A DNA stretch of 64,000 nt from Streptomyces longhuiensis. GTDB lineage: Bacteria > Actinomycetota > Actinomycetes > Streptomycetales > Streptomycetaceae. The stretch lies in assembly GCF_020616555.1 (NCBI RefSeq), contig NZ_CP085173.1:1488001-1552000 (forward strand), written 5' to 3'. Below, piece after piece: positions 35,849-45,137 of the stretch. Each line of letters begins with the position of its first letter. The first letter of the stretch is position 1. A program made the position numbers and the translations under genes. The notes beneath the pieces were generated by a model. It saw only the letters and a program-made list of their open reading frames with translations, was not told the DNA's origin and searched no databases.

Positions 35849-36604
35849 TCAGCCGGCGGGCGTGAAGTTGTCACCCGTCACCGTGACCTGGCGTCCGGCC
35901 GCCGTGTCGGTCGACGTGCTGCTCAGGCAGCTGCCGGACGCGGGATCGGTGACGGTCGGGAGGCTTCCCGTGTACGTGTCGCCTCCCTCCGTCCCCACGG
36001 GCTTTCCGTAGGTGACGGTGACCTGCTGCGAGCAGCCCGCCGTCAGGTACGGCTCGATGAACCCCTGGTCGGCGGCCTTGAACCGGCCGGACGCCACCGG
36101 GAGCCTGAAGCTGCCGATGTGCGCGACGTCGGCGCCGGTCTCGGTGTTGACGACCTCACCGTTCATCAGCTGCGTCGTGCCGTCGTCGCTGACCCGCGAG
36201 AGCTCGACGGCGTACATCGTGCCCTTCGTGTAGGGGAACTGGACGGCGCAGCTGACGCCCGCGCCTCCGTCGGCGCCGTATGTGCAGTGGCTGTCCGTGG
36301 TGGTGGCGTTGGCGTTGAAGGAACTGAAGATGGCCTGGAGGGTGGGCTTTCCGTTGACGGCCGGCTTGGGCTGGAAGCCCGCGTACGGGCGGGTCCCGCT
36401 CTCCAGGGTGGTGTAGTACGCGAAATAGATGCCGGACGCGTCGGGCGCCGACTCGAACGACATGGGCAGGGTCAGCTCGGTGACGGGCGTCGGTGCGCCC
36501 GTCGTCCAGCGGACGGTGGGCGTCGAGGCCCAACTCTCCCCCGCCGCACCCAGCGTGAGCAGTACGGCGGCTCCGGCGGCTGTGGCCAGACGTAGCGGCT
36601 TCAT
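35849..36604 (-). CDS. Secreted protein, possibly DUF3472-related
   Basis: A 251-residue exported protein. ATG 36604 follows GGAGAG and opens a signal peptide (MKPLRLATAAGAAVLLTLGA, cleavage near SWAST). The mature part is rich in Ser, Thr and aromatic residues, with four or more cysteines that may form disulfides (SHCTYG, GVSCAV, AGCSQQ, GSCLSS). The order FESAPDASGIYFAYYTTLES, YAGFQP and IFSSFNANAT recalls the DUF3472 family, but I am not certain. No enzyme motif is seen. Function unknown. Confidence 0.65.
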   Translation of the reverse strand: MKPLRLATAAGAAVLLTLGAAGESWASTPTVRWTTGAPTPVTELTLPMSFESAPDASGIYFAYYTTLESGTRPYAGFQPKPAVNGKPTLQAIFSSFNANATTTDSHCTYGADGGAGVSCAVQFPYTKGTMYAVELSRVSDDGTTQLMNGEVVNTETGADVAHIGSFRLPVASGRFKAADQGFIEPYLTAGCSQQVTVTYGKPVGTEGGDTYTGSLPTVTDPASGSCLSSTSTDTAAGRQVTVTGDNFTPAG

Positions 36605-36793
36605 CGTCTCTCCTCGTACTCGGTGGTGTGCGGGCTGCGCGACAGCATGTAAGCGTTTGCTACCCACTCGCAAGAGGGCTCGGAATGTTTCTGTCTTTTA
36701 CTATGGCGGCGGCGATCTGACGGGTAGTAACCGCTCACATCGAAAAGGGCGCGCCCGTCCGCCCCGCACCGGCACACGAGAGGCGAGAAGTCC

Positions 36794-37327
36794 GTGGACA
36801 CGAGCCAGGCCCGGCACACCGACGGCGACATCACGGTCCGCAAGGGAGCGGGCGAGTTCATCGACCGCCTCGCGCCCCTGTGGCTCGCCCTGCACGCCCA
36901 TCACCAGTCCGTCCAGCCCGGGTTCACCTACTTCCCCGACGGGAGTTCCTGGGAGCTGCGCCGCGACTGCTACCGGCGCTGGATCCTCGACGAGGGCTCG
37001 TTCGTCCTGCTCGCCGAACGGGACGGACAGCCCGTCGGCTACGCCTTCGTACAGATCGAGGAAGGCCCCGACGACACCTGGGTGACCGGCACCCGCATCG
37101 CCGAGCTCCAGACGCTGTCCGTCCTTCCCGCCGAGCGCGGCCACGGCATCGGCACGCTCCTGCTCGACCTGGTCGACGCCGAACTGGACCGCATGGGCGT
37201 CGCCGACCTGCTCATCGGCACACTGGCCGCGAACACCGGGGCGCAGCGCCTCTACGAACGCCGCGGCCTGCGCCCGGTGTTGGTGTACTACGCCCGGTTC
37301 GGCGCCGACGACGCGAAGCCCGCGTAG
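36794..37327 (+). CDS. GNAT-family N-acetyltransferase
   Basis: A 177-residue acetyltransferase. Motif A, which binds acetyl-CoA, is LSVLPAERGHGIGTLLLDLV (Q/RxxGxG type), followed by the terminal NTGAQRLYERRGLRPVLVYY. GTG 36794 is used with GAG about ten bases upstream. The substrate is unknown. The upstream gap 36605-36793 contains no gene; it shows an imperfect AGCGTTTGCT dyad near 36652-36661 and a TACTAT -10-like element at 36699-36704. Confidence 0.88.
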   Translation: MDTSQARHTDGDITVRKGAGEFIDRLAPLWLALHAHHQSVQPGFTYFPDGSSWELRRDCYRRWILDEGSFVLLAERDGQPVGYAFVQIEEGPDDTWVTGTRIAELQTLSVLPAERGHGIGTLLLDLVDAELDRMGVADLLIGTLAANTGAQRLYERRGLRPVLVYYARFGADDAKPA

Positions 37328-37331
37328 GAAC

Positions 37332-37925
37332 TCATCCCTCGCTGGGCCGCGCCCGCACGTGAAGCCGTTCCCCCTGGGGGCCGAACAGGGAGAGGAACTC
37401 GACGGGGTACGTCCCGGCGTTGGCGAAGCCGTGCGGGGTGCGCGTGTCGAATTCGGCGGCCTCGCCTGCCGTCAGGACGAGGTCGTGCTCACCGAGAGCC
37501 AGATGCAGGCGGCCGGTGAGCACGTAGAGCCACTCGTAGCCCTCGTGCGTCTTCTGTTCGGGGCGCACGCCCTCGCCGAGTTCGCGCACCGGCATGATCT
37601 GTTTGTAGGCGTGCAGGCCGCCGAGGTGCCGGGTCAGCGGGATGAAGGTGTGGCCGTGGCGGGTGATGGGGCGCGGGTGGATCCGGGGGTCGCCCGTGTC
37701 GGGAGCACCGACCAGCTCGTCGAGCGCCACGTGGTGGGCCTTGGCCAGCGGCAGCAGCAGTTCCAGCGTGGGCTTGCGCTGCCCTGACTCCAGGCGCGAG
37801 AGGGTGCTCAGCGAGATCCCGGTCTCCTCGCTCAGCTGGGCCAGGGTCGTCCCGCGCTCGTGCCGCAGGGCGCGCAGTCGCGGCCCCACGCCGGCCAGGA
37901 CCGGGGTGAACTCGTCTTCGCTCAT
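37332..37925 (-). CDS. XRE-family regulator with C-terminal cupin
   Basis: A 197-residue protein. The lambda-repressor-like HTH spans about residues 13-70 (LRALRHERGTTLAQLSEETG, ISLSTLSRLESGQRKPT). A cupin barrel follows at about 110-190 with HEGYEWLYVLTGRLHLALGE and FDTRTPHGFANAG, whose histidines could bind a metal or ligand. It is divergent from the thioredoxin-reductase-like gene, with a TTTGC/GCAAA dyad between them, and most likely represses both. Confidence 0.92.
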   Translation of the reverse strand: MSEDEFTPVLAGVGPRLRALRHERGTTLAQLSEETGISLSTLSRLESGQRKPTLELLLPLAKAHHVALDELVGAPDTGDPRIHPRPITRHGHTFIPLTRHLGGLHAYKQIMPVRELGEGVRPEQKTHEGYEWLYVLTGRLHLALGEHDLVLTAGEAAEFDTRTPHGFANAGTYPVEFLSLFGPQGERLHVRARPSEG

Positions 37926-37933
37926 GCCTCGAT

Positions 37934-37950
37934 TTTGCTCTTACGGCAAA
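37934..37950. promoter_or_regulatory. TTTGC-N7-GCAAA dyad between XRE-cupin and flavoprotein genes
   Basis: The dyad TTTGC (37934-37938) and GCAAA (37946-37950) starts eight bases before the ATG of the XRE gene, on the promoter side. On the minus strand it reads TTTGCCGTAAGAGCAAA. Its position suits autorepression and control of the divergent flavoprotein. Confidence 0.6.
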
Positions 37951-38009
37951 GAACTTTGTCAATCGGGGCGGGGTCGGCGCAGTCTCGGTGACGAATGGAG
38001 GCAATCCCC

Positions 38010-39152
38010 ATGAGTAATCACCTGAACGAGCAGGCCGGCCGGCGGACGAGGCAGCAGATGGAGACGACGATGAGCGTTCACCCTTCGCAGGACGAGCGGC
38101 GCTACGACGTCGTGGTGATCGGCGGTGGAGCCGCCGGGCTGAGCGGGGCCCTGACCCTGGGCCGGGCACGCCGCTCGGTCCTCGTGATCGACGCGGGCGA
38201 GCCGCGCAACGCCCCGGCCGACGGCGTGCACAACTACCTGGGCCACGAGGGCACACCCCCCGGCGAGCTGCTTGCCACCGGCCGCGGGGAGATGCTCCGG
38301 TACGGCGGGGAGATCGTGGCGGGCCGCGTCGTCACGGCCGAGCGCGACGGCGACGGATTCCGGGTCGTCCTCGACGACGGCGGCGAGGTGCGGGCCGCCC
38401 GCCTGCTGGTCACGACGGGCCTGGTGGACGAGCTGCCGGAGGTGCCCGGCTTGGCGGGACTGTGGGGCTCGGACGTCCTGCACTGCCCGTACTGCCACGG
38501 CTGGGAGGTCCGCGACCAGGCGGTCGGCGTCCTCGGAACGGGACCGGCCGCGGTGCACCAGGCCCTGATGTGGCGGCAGTGGACCAAGAGCGTCACCCTC
38601 CTCCTGCACACGGCGCCCGAGCCGTCCGACGAGAAATACGAGCAGCTCGCCGCCCGCGGCATCAGCGTGGTCGACGGAACGGTGAGCGCGCTGGAGAGCG
38701 AGAACGGCCGGCTGGCCGGGGCGCGCCTGGAGCGCGGGACGCTCGTGCCGGTCCAGGCGCTGGTGGTCGCGCCCCGGTTCACCGCGCGCGCCGGCTTCCT
38801 CGGCTCCTTGGGACTCGATGCCTCCGAGCAGGAGATGAACGGCATGGTGATCGGCACGCGCATCCCCGCCGGTCCCACCGGTCAGACGGCGGTGCCGGGC
38901 GTGTGGGCGGCGGGCAACGTCACCGAGCTCACCGAGCAGGTCATCGGCTCGGCCGCCGCGGGGCTGCGCGCGGCCGCGGCCATCAACGCGGATCTGATGG
39001 CGGCGGAGACCCGGGCCGCCGTCGAGGCGCGGCGCGCCGACTTCTCCGATGCCTCGGACGTCTCCGATGTCTCAGACGTCTCCGGCTTCTCCCCGGAGGC
39101 CGAACGCCGGGTGTCCGAGCGGGTTCTCGGCAGCCGGCGTCACGGCCTGTGA
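38010..39152 (+). CDS. Thioredoxin-reductase-like FAD/NAD(P) oxidoreductase
   Basis: A 380-residue flavoprotein of the TrxR/AhpF fold. The FAD Rossmann motif is VIGGGAAGLSGALTLGRARR (about residues 36-55), the redox motif CPYC is C159/C162, and the NAD(P) site follows at GVLGTGPAA. GVWAAGNVTE closes the second FAD loop. ATG 38010 is chosen because GGAGG precedes it; three later in-frame ATGs exist. The C-terminus has a short serine-aspartate repeat (SDASDVSDVSDVS). The TrxR-like group without a dedicated thioredoxin often acts in holomycin/gliotoxin-like dithiol oxidation or general disulfide reduction; the partner is unknown. Confidence 0.88.
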   Translation: MSNHLNEQAGRRTRQQMETTMSVHPSQDERRYDVVVIGGGAAGLSGALTLGRARRSVLVIDAGEPRNAPADGVHNYLGHEGTPPGELLATGRGEMLRYGGEIVAGRVVTAERDGDGFRVVLDDGGEVRAARLLVTTGLVDELPEVPGLAGLWGSDVLHCPYCHGWEVRDQAVGVLGTGPAAVHQALMWRQWTKSVTLLLHTAPEPSDEKYEQLAARGISVVDGTVSALESENGRLAGARLERGTLVPVQALVVAPRFTARAGFLGSLGLDASEQEMNGMVIGTRIPAGPTGQTAVPGVWAAGNVTELTEQVIGSAAAGLRAAAAINADLMAAETRAAVEARRADFSDASDVSDVSDVSGFSPEAERRVSERVLGSRRHGL

Positions 39153-39167
39153 CGCGGGGAGGCCTCC

Positions 39168-40151
39168 TCAGGCCGCACGACTTGAGGAGGCACGTCGGCG
39201 CAGTGCGGCGCGCGTCCCGTCGTCCATGAATCCGGCCTCGACAGCCGCCAGGTCGAGGGCCTCGAGCGCGGGTGCGTCGAAGCCGAGGTCACGCGCGAGG
39301 AGCCGGTACTCGTCGCTCAGGAGCGAGCGGGTCTGCATGGGGTTGTCGTCGCCGAGGACGACGCGCACACCGGCACGGCGGAAGCGGGGCGCGGGGTGGT
39401 CGTGGAGTGAACTCGTCGCTCCGGTGTACCAGTTGGAGGTGGGACAGACCTCGACGGTGAGGCCGGTGTCCGCGGCCCACGCCATCGTCTCGGCGTCGTC
39501 CGCGATGTGAGTTCCGTGACCGATGCGGGTGACGCCGAGTTGCTCGACCGCCTCCCGCGCGGCGGAGGCCGGGCCCGCCTCGGCGGCGTGGCAGGTCAGC
39601 CCGAGACCGGCCGCGCCCGCGAGGGCGAACGCCCCCGCGTGGGCGCGTACGTCGGGGTGGAGCGCCTCGTCCCCGGCCAGGTCGAGGCCGACGACACCGT
39701 CGCCGGCCCGGCGGGCCGCGCCGCGGGCCACGTCCTCGTTGAGCTCTGCCCCGTGGTGGCGCAGGGCCGCGACGACGATACCGGCGGGCATCCCGGTGGC
39801 GGCGACGCCCTCGTGCAGCCCCTGGCAGGCGGCCGCGATCACGTCGTCGAGGCCGAAGCCGGGCCGGACGTGGGTGGCGGGCCCGAAGCGCAGTTCCAGA
39901 TAGTCCTGGCCGTCGGCCGCCGCGTCCTCGACGGCCTCGCGGGTGATACGGGCCAGAGTCTCGCCGGTGTCGAAGAAGGGGTACGTCGCCGCCACCTTGG
40001 CGAGGTAGACGGTGAGGTCGGCGGGGCCGTCGAGCCGGATGGCCGTCTCCCAGCCCTGCTCGGGTTCCACGAGGCCGGCGCGCCCGGCGAGTTCGGCCGC
40101 GGTGGACGGGCGGACCCGCCCCTCCAGGTGGGTGTGCAGGTTGATCAGCAT
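39168..40151 (-). CDS. Adenosine deaminase-family protein
   Basis: A 327-residue amidohydrolase. Metal ligands H6 and H8 are in NLHTHLEG, the third is in LTCHAAEAG, the catalytic histidine is in RIGHGTHI, and the aspartates are in LGDDNP. It deaminates adenosine or a close analogue to the inosine form. It starts at ATG 40151, 17 bases after the nucleoside hydrolase, and ends the operon. The frame continues far upstream through unrelated antisense reading; that extension was rejected. Confidence 0.92.
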   Translation of the reverse strand: MLINLHTHLEGRVRPSTAAELAGRAGLVEPEQGWETAIRLDGPADLTVYLAKVAATYPFFDTGETLARITREAVEDAAADGQDYLELRFGPATHVRPGFGLDDVIAAACQGLHEGVAATGMPAGIVVAALRHHGAELNEDVARGAARRAGDGVVGLDLAGDEALHPDVRAHAGAFALAGAAGLGLTCHAAEAGPASAAREAVEQLGVTRIGHGTHIADDAETMAWAADTGLTVEVCPTSNWYTGATSSLHDHPAPRFRRAGVRVVLGDDNPMQTRSLLSDEYRLLARDLGFDAPALEALDLAAVEAGFMDDGTRAALRRRASSSRAA

Positions 40152-40168
40152 GGTGTACCCCGTCGTGA

Positions 40169-41128
40169 TCAGAGCGCGAGCATGCGCTCGGTCAGATGGG
40201 CCGCCACGTCGGTGTCCGTGGCGAGGACGACGCGGCAGCGGGCGCCGGGCTGGTCCGGGAAGCCCTGGTGGGCGCCGCGCAGGTCGCAGATGGTCTGACC
40301 GCGGCCGGGGCCGTCGGTGTCGTCCACCGTCACGTGCACGCGGGGGGCGAGGCTCGCCGCGACTCCGCCGGTGGCGACGGCGGCGGCCAGCGGGTCGTGC
40401 GCGGCGCAGCACGGGCGGCCGAACGTCTGGACGTAGAAGGCGAAGTAGAGATCGAGCATCTCGCCGAGTGCGCGCGCCAGGGGGCGTTCCGACTCCAGCA
40501 GTTGCGTGCGGTGCGACTCCTCGAGGGTGTGCGAGAGGGTCACGTCGAGGGGGACGAGGGTGATGTCCCACGGCGCGGCGAGGACGGCGTTGGCCGCCTC
40601 GGGGTCGTTGTAGATGTTCGCCTCGGCGACGGGCGTGACGTTCCCGGAGACGAGTCCGGCGCCGCCCATGACGGTGATGTCCTGGACCAGCGAGGGGAGT
40701 TCGGGGTCGAGCTTGAGGGCGGCCGCGATGTTGGTGAGGGGGCCGGTGGTCAGGAGCCGCAGGCGGCCGCCGTGGGCGTGGGCGAGGCGGACGATCATCT
40801 CGGGGCCGCTCTCGGCCTCGGGGGCGGCCTGGGCGTCGGCCACCTCGATGTCGCCGATGCCGTTCACGCCGTGGATGTGGGGGACGCCGCCGGGGAAGGT
40901 GCCGGCGAGCGGGTCGTGCTCGCCGACGGCGACGGGTATCTCGGGCCGTCCCGCCAGTTCGAGGAGCGCGAGGGTGTTGCGGGCGGCCTGCGTCGAGTCG
41001 ACGTTGCCGCTGACCGTGCCGATGCCGACGAGGGAGATCTCGGGCGAGGCCAGGAGATAGGCGAGGGCCATCGAGTCGTCGATGCCGGTGTCGCAGTCGA
41101 AGTAGAGCGGCTGCGGTGCGTTGTTCAT
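40169..41128 (-). CDS. Inosine/uridine-preferring nucleoside hydrolase
   Basis: A 319-residue enzyme that splits ribonucleosides into base and ribose. The calcium-binding DxDxxxDD motif is YFDCDTGIDD (D11, D13, D17, D18), followed by GTVSGNVDSTQAARN and the VMGGA and AEANIYNDPEAA segments. It is cytoplasmic. It lies between the MFS importer and adenosine deaminase, which fits uptake and breakdown of purine nucleosides. Confidence 0.92.
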   Translation of the reverse strand: MNNAPQPLYFDCDTGIDDSMALAYLLASPEISLVGIGTVSGNVDSTQAARNTLALLELAGRPEIPVAVGEHDPLAGTFPGGVPHIHGVNGIGDIEVADAQAAPEAESGPEMIVRLAHAHGGRLRLLTTGPLTNIAAALKLDPELPSLVQDITVMGGAGLVSGNVTPVAEANIYNDPEAANAVLAAPWDITLVPLDVTLSHTLEESHRTQLLESERPLARALGEMLDLYFAFYVQTFGRPCCAAHDPLAAAVATGGVAASLAPRVHVTVDDTDGPGRGQTICDLRGAHQGFPDQPGARCRVVLATDTDVAAHLTERMLAL

Positions 41129-41179
41129 GGGGGTTCTCGACTTTCTTGTGTACGTGGGGAGTTCGGCGGGGTGAGGACG

Positions 41180-42607
41180 TCAGGGGTGGTCGGTGCGGGG
41201 CGCCGCGATGAACAGGCTGGTCCCGAGGGCGAGCACGGTGATGGCGACCGAGATCCACAGGGCGGTGGCGTAGCCGCCGGCCGTGGCGCGGGCCGCGTAC
41301 GGGGCGACGATGCCGATGCCGAGGCCCGCGCCGATGCCGAACGCGGCGCCGTTCAGCCCGGGGAGCGCCGCGGGCGCGTCCTTCGGGGAGAGGAGGACAC
41401 CGAGACCGTTGAGCGTCGTGAGGACCAGGCCGTTGTACGTGATGCCGAGGAACGCGACCGCCGCGAGGACGAGCCACTTGTCGAGCGGGAAGGCCGCGAC
41501 GGCGCAGAGGGCCACGACGCTCAGGACGAGGCCGGCGCGCAGCGTGGTGAGCCAGCCCCGCTTGCCCGCGAGCCACCCGGCCATCGGCGCGGCCCCGAGG
41601 CCGATGAGCGCGGCCGGGGTGAGGAAGAGCAGCGCGGAGTCGGTCGCGGAGAGGCCGAAGCCGGTGTCGGGGTTCTGGCTGATGACGACGACGGTGAAGT
41701 TGATGACGGCGAAGACGCCGGACAGGACGAGCACCGTCGTCGTGACGAGGGGCCACATGCGGCGGGACTTGAGGTGGGTCAGGGAGACCAGCGGGGTGGC
41801 CCGGCCGCGCTCGACGAGGCCGAAGGCGAGGGCGGAGACAAGGGTTCCGGCGAGGTAGCCGAGGGTGCTCGGGCTCGTCCATCCGTCGGACGAGCCGTGC
41901 GAGACGAAGTACGTGACGCAGTACAGCGCGACGGACAGTGCGCCCGCGCCCCACCAGTCCATGCGGCCCGCGGTGACCGACGGCCGGTCCTTGGGGATGA
42001 ACACCGCGACGCACACGGCCGCGAGGACACCCACCACGAGGATGACGGCGAAGATCGCGCGGAACCCGTAGCGGTCGGAGAGTGCGCCGCCGAAGAATCC
42101 GTCGACACCGCCGACACCGCCGTTGATGGCGGTGAGGACTCCGAGTGCGGTGCCGAAGACCTTCGCGCTCAGGCGTTCGTTGAGGATCACGTACGCGATC
42201 TGGAAGGCGGCACTCGACGCGCCCTGGAGGACCCGGCCGATGAGCAGGACCGGCAGGTTGGGCGCCAGGAAGCAGATCAGGGTGCCGACGGCCGTCACGG
42301 CGAGCACCGCGACGAGGACCTTGCGCCGTCCCACGAAGTCGCTGATCCGGCTGAGGACGACACCGCCGATGGCGCCGGCCAGGAAGAACAGCGAGGACAC
42401 CTGGGCTATGCCGTCCACGCTGCCGCCGAGCCGCTCGGCCATGTCGGGCAGGGCGGGCGTGACCATGCTCGCGTTGAGCTGGAACGAGATCACACCGAGC
42501 AGCAGTGTGGCGACCAGGCCCACGACCCGCGCGCCGCGCAGGGGCGGCGCGTCGGACGCGGCCGCGGGGCCGGCGCTCTCTCTGTTCTGCACACCGTGAG
42601 TAACCAT
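41180..42607 (-). CDS. MFS transporter, probable nucleoside or drug carrier
   Basis: A 475-residue membrane protein with fourteen likely segments (DHA2-like length). The loop motif after segment 2 is RISDFVGRRKVL, and the antiporter-like stretch VLQGASSAAFQIAY follows. ATG 42607 follows AAGGTG at six bases; GTG 42616 is an alternative. It is the first gene of the salvage operon, which makes nucleoside uptake a reasonable inference even though the family is usually drug efflux. Confidence 0.88.
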   Translation of the reverse strand: MVTHGVQNRESAGPAAASDAPPLRGARVVGLVATLLLGVISFQLNASMVTPALPDMAERLGGSVDGIAQVSSLFFLAGAIGGVVLSRISDFVGRRKVLVAVLAVTAVGTLICFLAPNLPVLLIGRVLQGASSAAFQIAYVILNERLSAKVFGTALGVLTAINGGVGGVDGFFGGALSDRYGFRAIFAVILVVGVLAAVCVAVFIPKDRPSVTAGRMDWWGAGALSVALYCVTYFVSHGSSDGWTSPSTLGYLAGTLVSALAFGLVERGRATPLVSLTHLKSRRMWPLVTTTVLVLSGVFAVINFTVVVISQNPDTGFGLSATDSALLFLTPAALIGLGAAPMAGWLAGKRGWLTTLRAGLVLSVVALCAVAAFPLDKWLVLAAVAFLGITYNGLVLTTLNGLGVLLSPKDAPAALPGLNGAAFGIGAGLGIGIVAPYAARATAGGYATALWISVAITVLALGTSLFIAAPRTDHP

Positions 42608-42654
42608 GCTGGACACCTTGATTTCGTAGCGTCGCCGTCCGGTTGATGTGTGAT

Positions 42655-42662
42655 GTTATACC
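42655..42662. promoter_or_regulatory. Candidate GntR (HutC-type) operator
   Basis: GTTATACC lies in an AT-rich pocket (TGATGTTATACCTC) between the divergent MFS and GntR genes. HutC-type regulators bind GT-N-TA-N-AC, which this resembles with one half stronger than the other. Confidence 0.4.
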
Positions 42663-42744
42663 TCTCGGTCCGACATGCGTCCAGAGCCGTATTTCTGGGG
42701 CTACGCTGGTGCCCCATCCAGCCAGCACGGCCTAGTGAGGTGCA

Positions 42745-43539
42745 GTGGTCGCGACCGTCGACAACTTCGGCGACTTCTTCGATCAGCCCCTGACGGTTCC
42801 CCTCGGGCAGCCGCGACGGGTGGCGGTCTACTCACGCCTCGCCGCCGGCATCCGCGCGCAGGTCTTCCCGCTCGGCTCGCTCCTGCCGAAGGAGAGCGAC
42901 CTCGGCACCCGCCTCGGCGTCAGCCGTACGGTCGTCAGGGAGGCCCTGATGCTCCTGGAGGAGGACGGGCTCATCCACACGCGGCGCGGTGTCGGCCGTT
43001 TCGTGGCACCCGAGTTGCCCCGCGCGGGCCTCGAACGGCTGCGGCCCTTCGAAGAGGTGCTCGCCTCCCAGGGCCAGACGGTCGGTGTGGAGAACCTTCA
43101 GGCGACCATCCAGCACGCGACGGACTTCGTGGCGGGCGGTCTCAAGCTGGACCCCGATGCCAACACGTGGTTCTGGGAGACCCGCCTCACGCGCGACGGC
43201 GAGCCGGTGGCGCTCGTCCAGGAACACATCCCGGCCGGACGCGACCTGCGCGACATCAGCCCCTTGCTCGCCGAGCGCCTGCGGGACCCGCAGGATCCGG
43301 GCCGCACCCTCTTCGCCGTCATGACGGACGTGCTGGGCCCCGTCTTCGGCCCGGGCGAGTGCGCGATGACGGCGGGCGTCGCGGGGGCCACCCGCGGACG
43401 CCTGCTGTCCCTGGCCCCCTCCGCCCCGCTGCTGATCCTCACCCAGACCGCCCAGCACGGCGGCCGGGCGGCCTATCTCGCGAAGTACATCGTCCGCGCC
43501 GGGGAACGGCTCTCGATCAACCAGCCGCCGCAGTCGTAG
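42745..43539 (+). CDS. GntR-family regulator with UTRA domain
   Basis: A 264-residue HutC-subfamily regulator. The winged HTH covers about residues 25-95 (VYSRLAAGIRAQVFPLGSLL, LGVSRTVVREALMLLEEDGL) and a chorismate-lyase-like UTRA ligand domain covers about 110-260. GTG 42745 has GAGG seven bases upstream. It is divergent from the nucleoside salvage operon, 137 bases from its start, and is the likely repressor; the ligand would be a nucleoside or base. Confidence 0.9.
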   Translation: MVATVDNFGDFFDQPLTVPLGQPRRVAVYSRLAAGIRAQVFPLGSLLPKESDLGTRLGVSRTVVREALMLLEEDGLIHTRRGVGRFVAPELPRAGLERLRPFEEVLASQGQTVGVENLQATIQHATDFVAGGLKLDPDANTWFWETRLTRDGEPVALVQEHIPAGRDLRDISPLLAERLRDPQDPGRTLFAVMTDVLGPVFGPGECAMTAGVAGATRGRLLSLAPSAPLLILTQTAQHGGRAAYLAKYIVRAGERLSINQPPQS

Positions 43540-43583
43540 GACGCCCGACGGGCCGCGCTCCGTGGGCCGCCCGGCGTGACGGG

Positions 43584-44228
43584 TCAGCCGCCGCCCATCC
43601 CACCCTGCGCGGCCACCATCGTCATGCCGAGGCCACCGATCGCCTTGCCCAGGCCGGGGGCCACGGCGTCGAGGCGCCCTGTCAGTTCCTCGATGCGTTC
43701 CTTGCGGGCGTGGGCGTCCGCGCGGGAGACGACCGACCGGATGCCGCCGACGGCGGCCAGGGCCACCAGCGCGGCGTCGGCGGGCGCGATCCGCGCGGCG
43801 GGCTCGGTGCCGTGCAGGAGCCCGGCCGCCGTGGCCTGGAGCGAGGTGACGGCGGACGCGTCCCGCACCGTCACCTCGCGCCGGGACCGGCCGAAGGACC
43901 TCTTCTCCTCGACGGCGATGACCCCCTGGGCGACGAGCCGGTCCTCGACCGCGTGCAGCGTCTCCTTGCGGTCGTGCCTGATCCAGGACTTCCAGCCGCG
44001 CCGGTCGCGCGCGACATGGTCGAGCGTCAGGTCGAGGACCGGGTCCCCGGTCGGTCCCGGCGTCGCGACGGACACATCGCCGTCGGAGGCGACGAGGTTC
44101 CCCCGGATCGCCAGTTCGGCCAGGACGGCGGCCCGCAGCAGGAATCCGGTCCTCGTACGGTCGTAGAGGTCGTGGGCGGGGGTGTCGTAGGCCGTCAGGT
44201 AGATCCGGCCGTACAGGGTCTGCGTCAT
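43584..44228 (-). CDS. GPP34 (Golgi phosphoprotein 3-like) protein
   Basis: A 214-residue protein of the GPP34 family (yeast Vps74/GOLPH3 fold), with YLTAYDTPAHDLYD at the start, a helical core AAVLAELAIRGNLVASDGDV and the DRLVAQGVIAVEEKRS hairpin segment. In eukaryotes it binds phosphoinositides. Streptomyces carries many copies of unknown role, probably at membranes. No signal or membrane helix. It is convergent with GntR. Confidence 0.88.
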   Translation of the reverse strand: MTQTLYGRIYLTAYDTPAHDLYDRTRTGFLLRAAVLAELAIRGNLVASDGDVSVATPGPTGDPVLDLTLDHVARDRRGWKSWIRHDRKETLHAVEDRLVAQGVIAVEEKRSFGRSRREVTVRDASAVTSLQATAAGLLHGTEPAARIAPADAALVALAAVGGIRSVVSRADAHARKERIEELTGRLDAVAPGLGKAIGGLGMTMVAAQGGMGGG

Positions 44229-44358
44229 GACATCGACGCTACGACCCCCGTGGCCGGGAGTGATCCTCCCAGCGGGGGAACGGCGCTGGGCACCACGGAT
44301 GAGTGGGCCGGGCGCGCTCGTCCTGACGGATGAGTCGCGCCACCGGGGTCGCCGGACG

Positions 44359-45048
44359 TCAGGCGCTCTCCTTGACGTAGGCCTCCAGCAGGTCGGCGAG
44401 CTCCATCGGGTGACTCAGCGCCGCCAGATGCCCGCCTGGCACCTCGTCCGGAATGATGCCGAGCCGGTCCTCCGCCACCCGGCGCTGGAAGTCGGCCGGG
44501 AAGAAGCGGTCGTCACGGCCGGTCACCACCCGGGTCTCCACCGCCGGCCACACGTCGAGGCTGAACGGTGTGGCGAAGACCGCCTCGGACTCGTCCTGGT
44601 CGTGCTCCGCCGACGCGTCGATCTGTGCCTGCGACAGATCGTGCAGGAAGTACGTCTCCAGGTCTGTCTCCGCGTCGGGGTCGCGTCCCTCGCGCACGTC
44701 GTTCGCGCGGCGGGCGGCCTCCTGACCCGTGTTGGCCCACCACTCCCCCGGTGTCTCGCCGGGCCGCGGGATCATCCCGTTGACCAGTACGAGGAGCGAC
44801 ACGGGCAGGCGCGGGCAGACCAGCGGTGCGGTGAACCCGCCCAGCGACTGCCCCACGACCACCAGGTCGGTCCGGTCACCGACCGCGTCGACGACCGTGT
44901 CCACGTACTCCGGAAGACCAGCCCGGGCATCGTCCCCGGGAAGGTCCACGGAGACGACGTCCCGCCCCCGGAGGCTCAGTTCCTCACTGACCCCGTGCCA
45001 GTACCAGGCCGAGCCGCCGGCTCCGGGGATCAACACGTACGTGGTCAT
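44359..45048 (-). CDS. Alpha/beta hydrolase
   Basis: A 229-residue alpha/beta hydrolase resembling the salicylate-esterase/EstC branch. The oxyanion loop is IPGAGGSAWYWHG, the nucleophile elbow GQSLGG holds S68, and the histidine is in VPGGHLAALSHP near the end. It lies 89 bases downstream of the deacetylase on the same strand and probably belongs to the same catabolic set. Confidence 0.88.
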   Translation of the reverse strand: MTTYVLIPGAGGSAWYWHGVSEELSLRGRDVVSVDLPGDDARAGLPEYVDTVVDAVGDRTDLVVVGQSLGGFTAPLVCPRLPVSLLVLVNGMIPRPGETPGEWWANTGQEAARRANDVREGRDPDAETDLETYFLHDLSQAQIDASAEHDQDESEAVFATPFSLDVWPAVETRVVTGRDDRFFPADFQRRVAEDRLGIIPDEVPGGHLAALSHPMELADLLEAYVKESA

Positions 45049-45137
45049 GGCGCACCCTCCACGATGGGACCGTCCGTCTTCTGTGTGACCGTCGCCGTGA
45101 CGACCGTCCTCTCTCTGACTGTCGGTCCCCGCGGAAC

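Noticed and set aside
39168..42728. A 1186-residue version of adenosine deaminase
   Set aside because: The extra part is out-of-frame reading of the nucleoside hydrolase and MFS genes; the family begins at MLINLHTH, position 40151.
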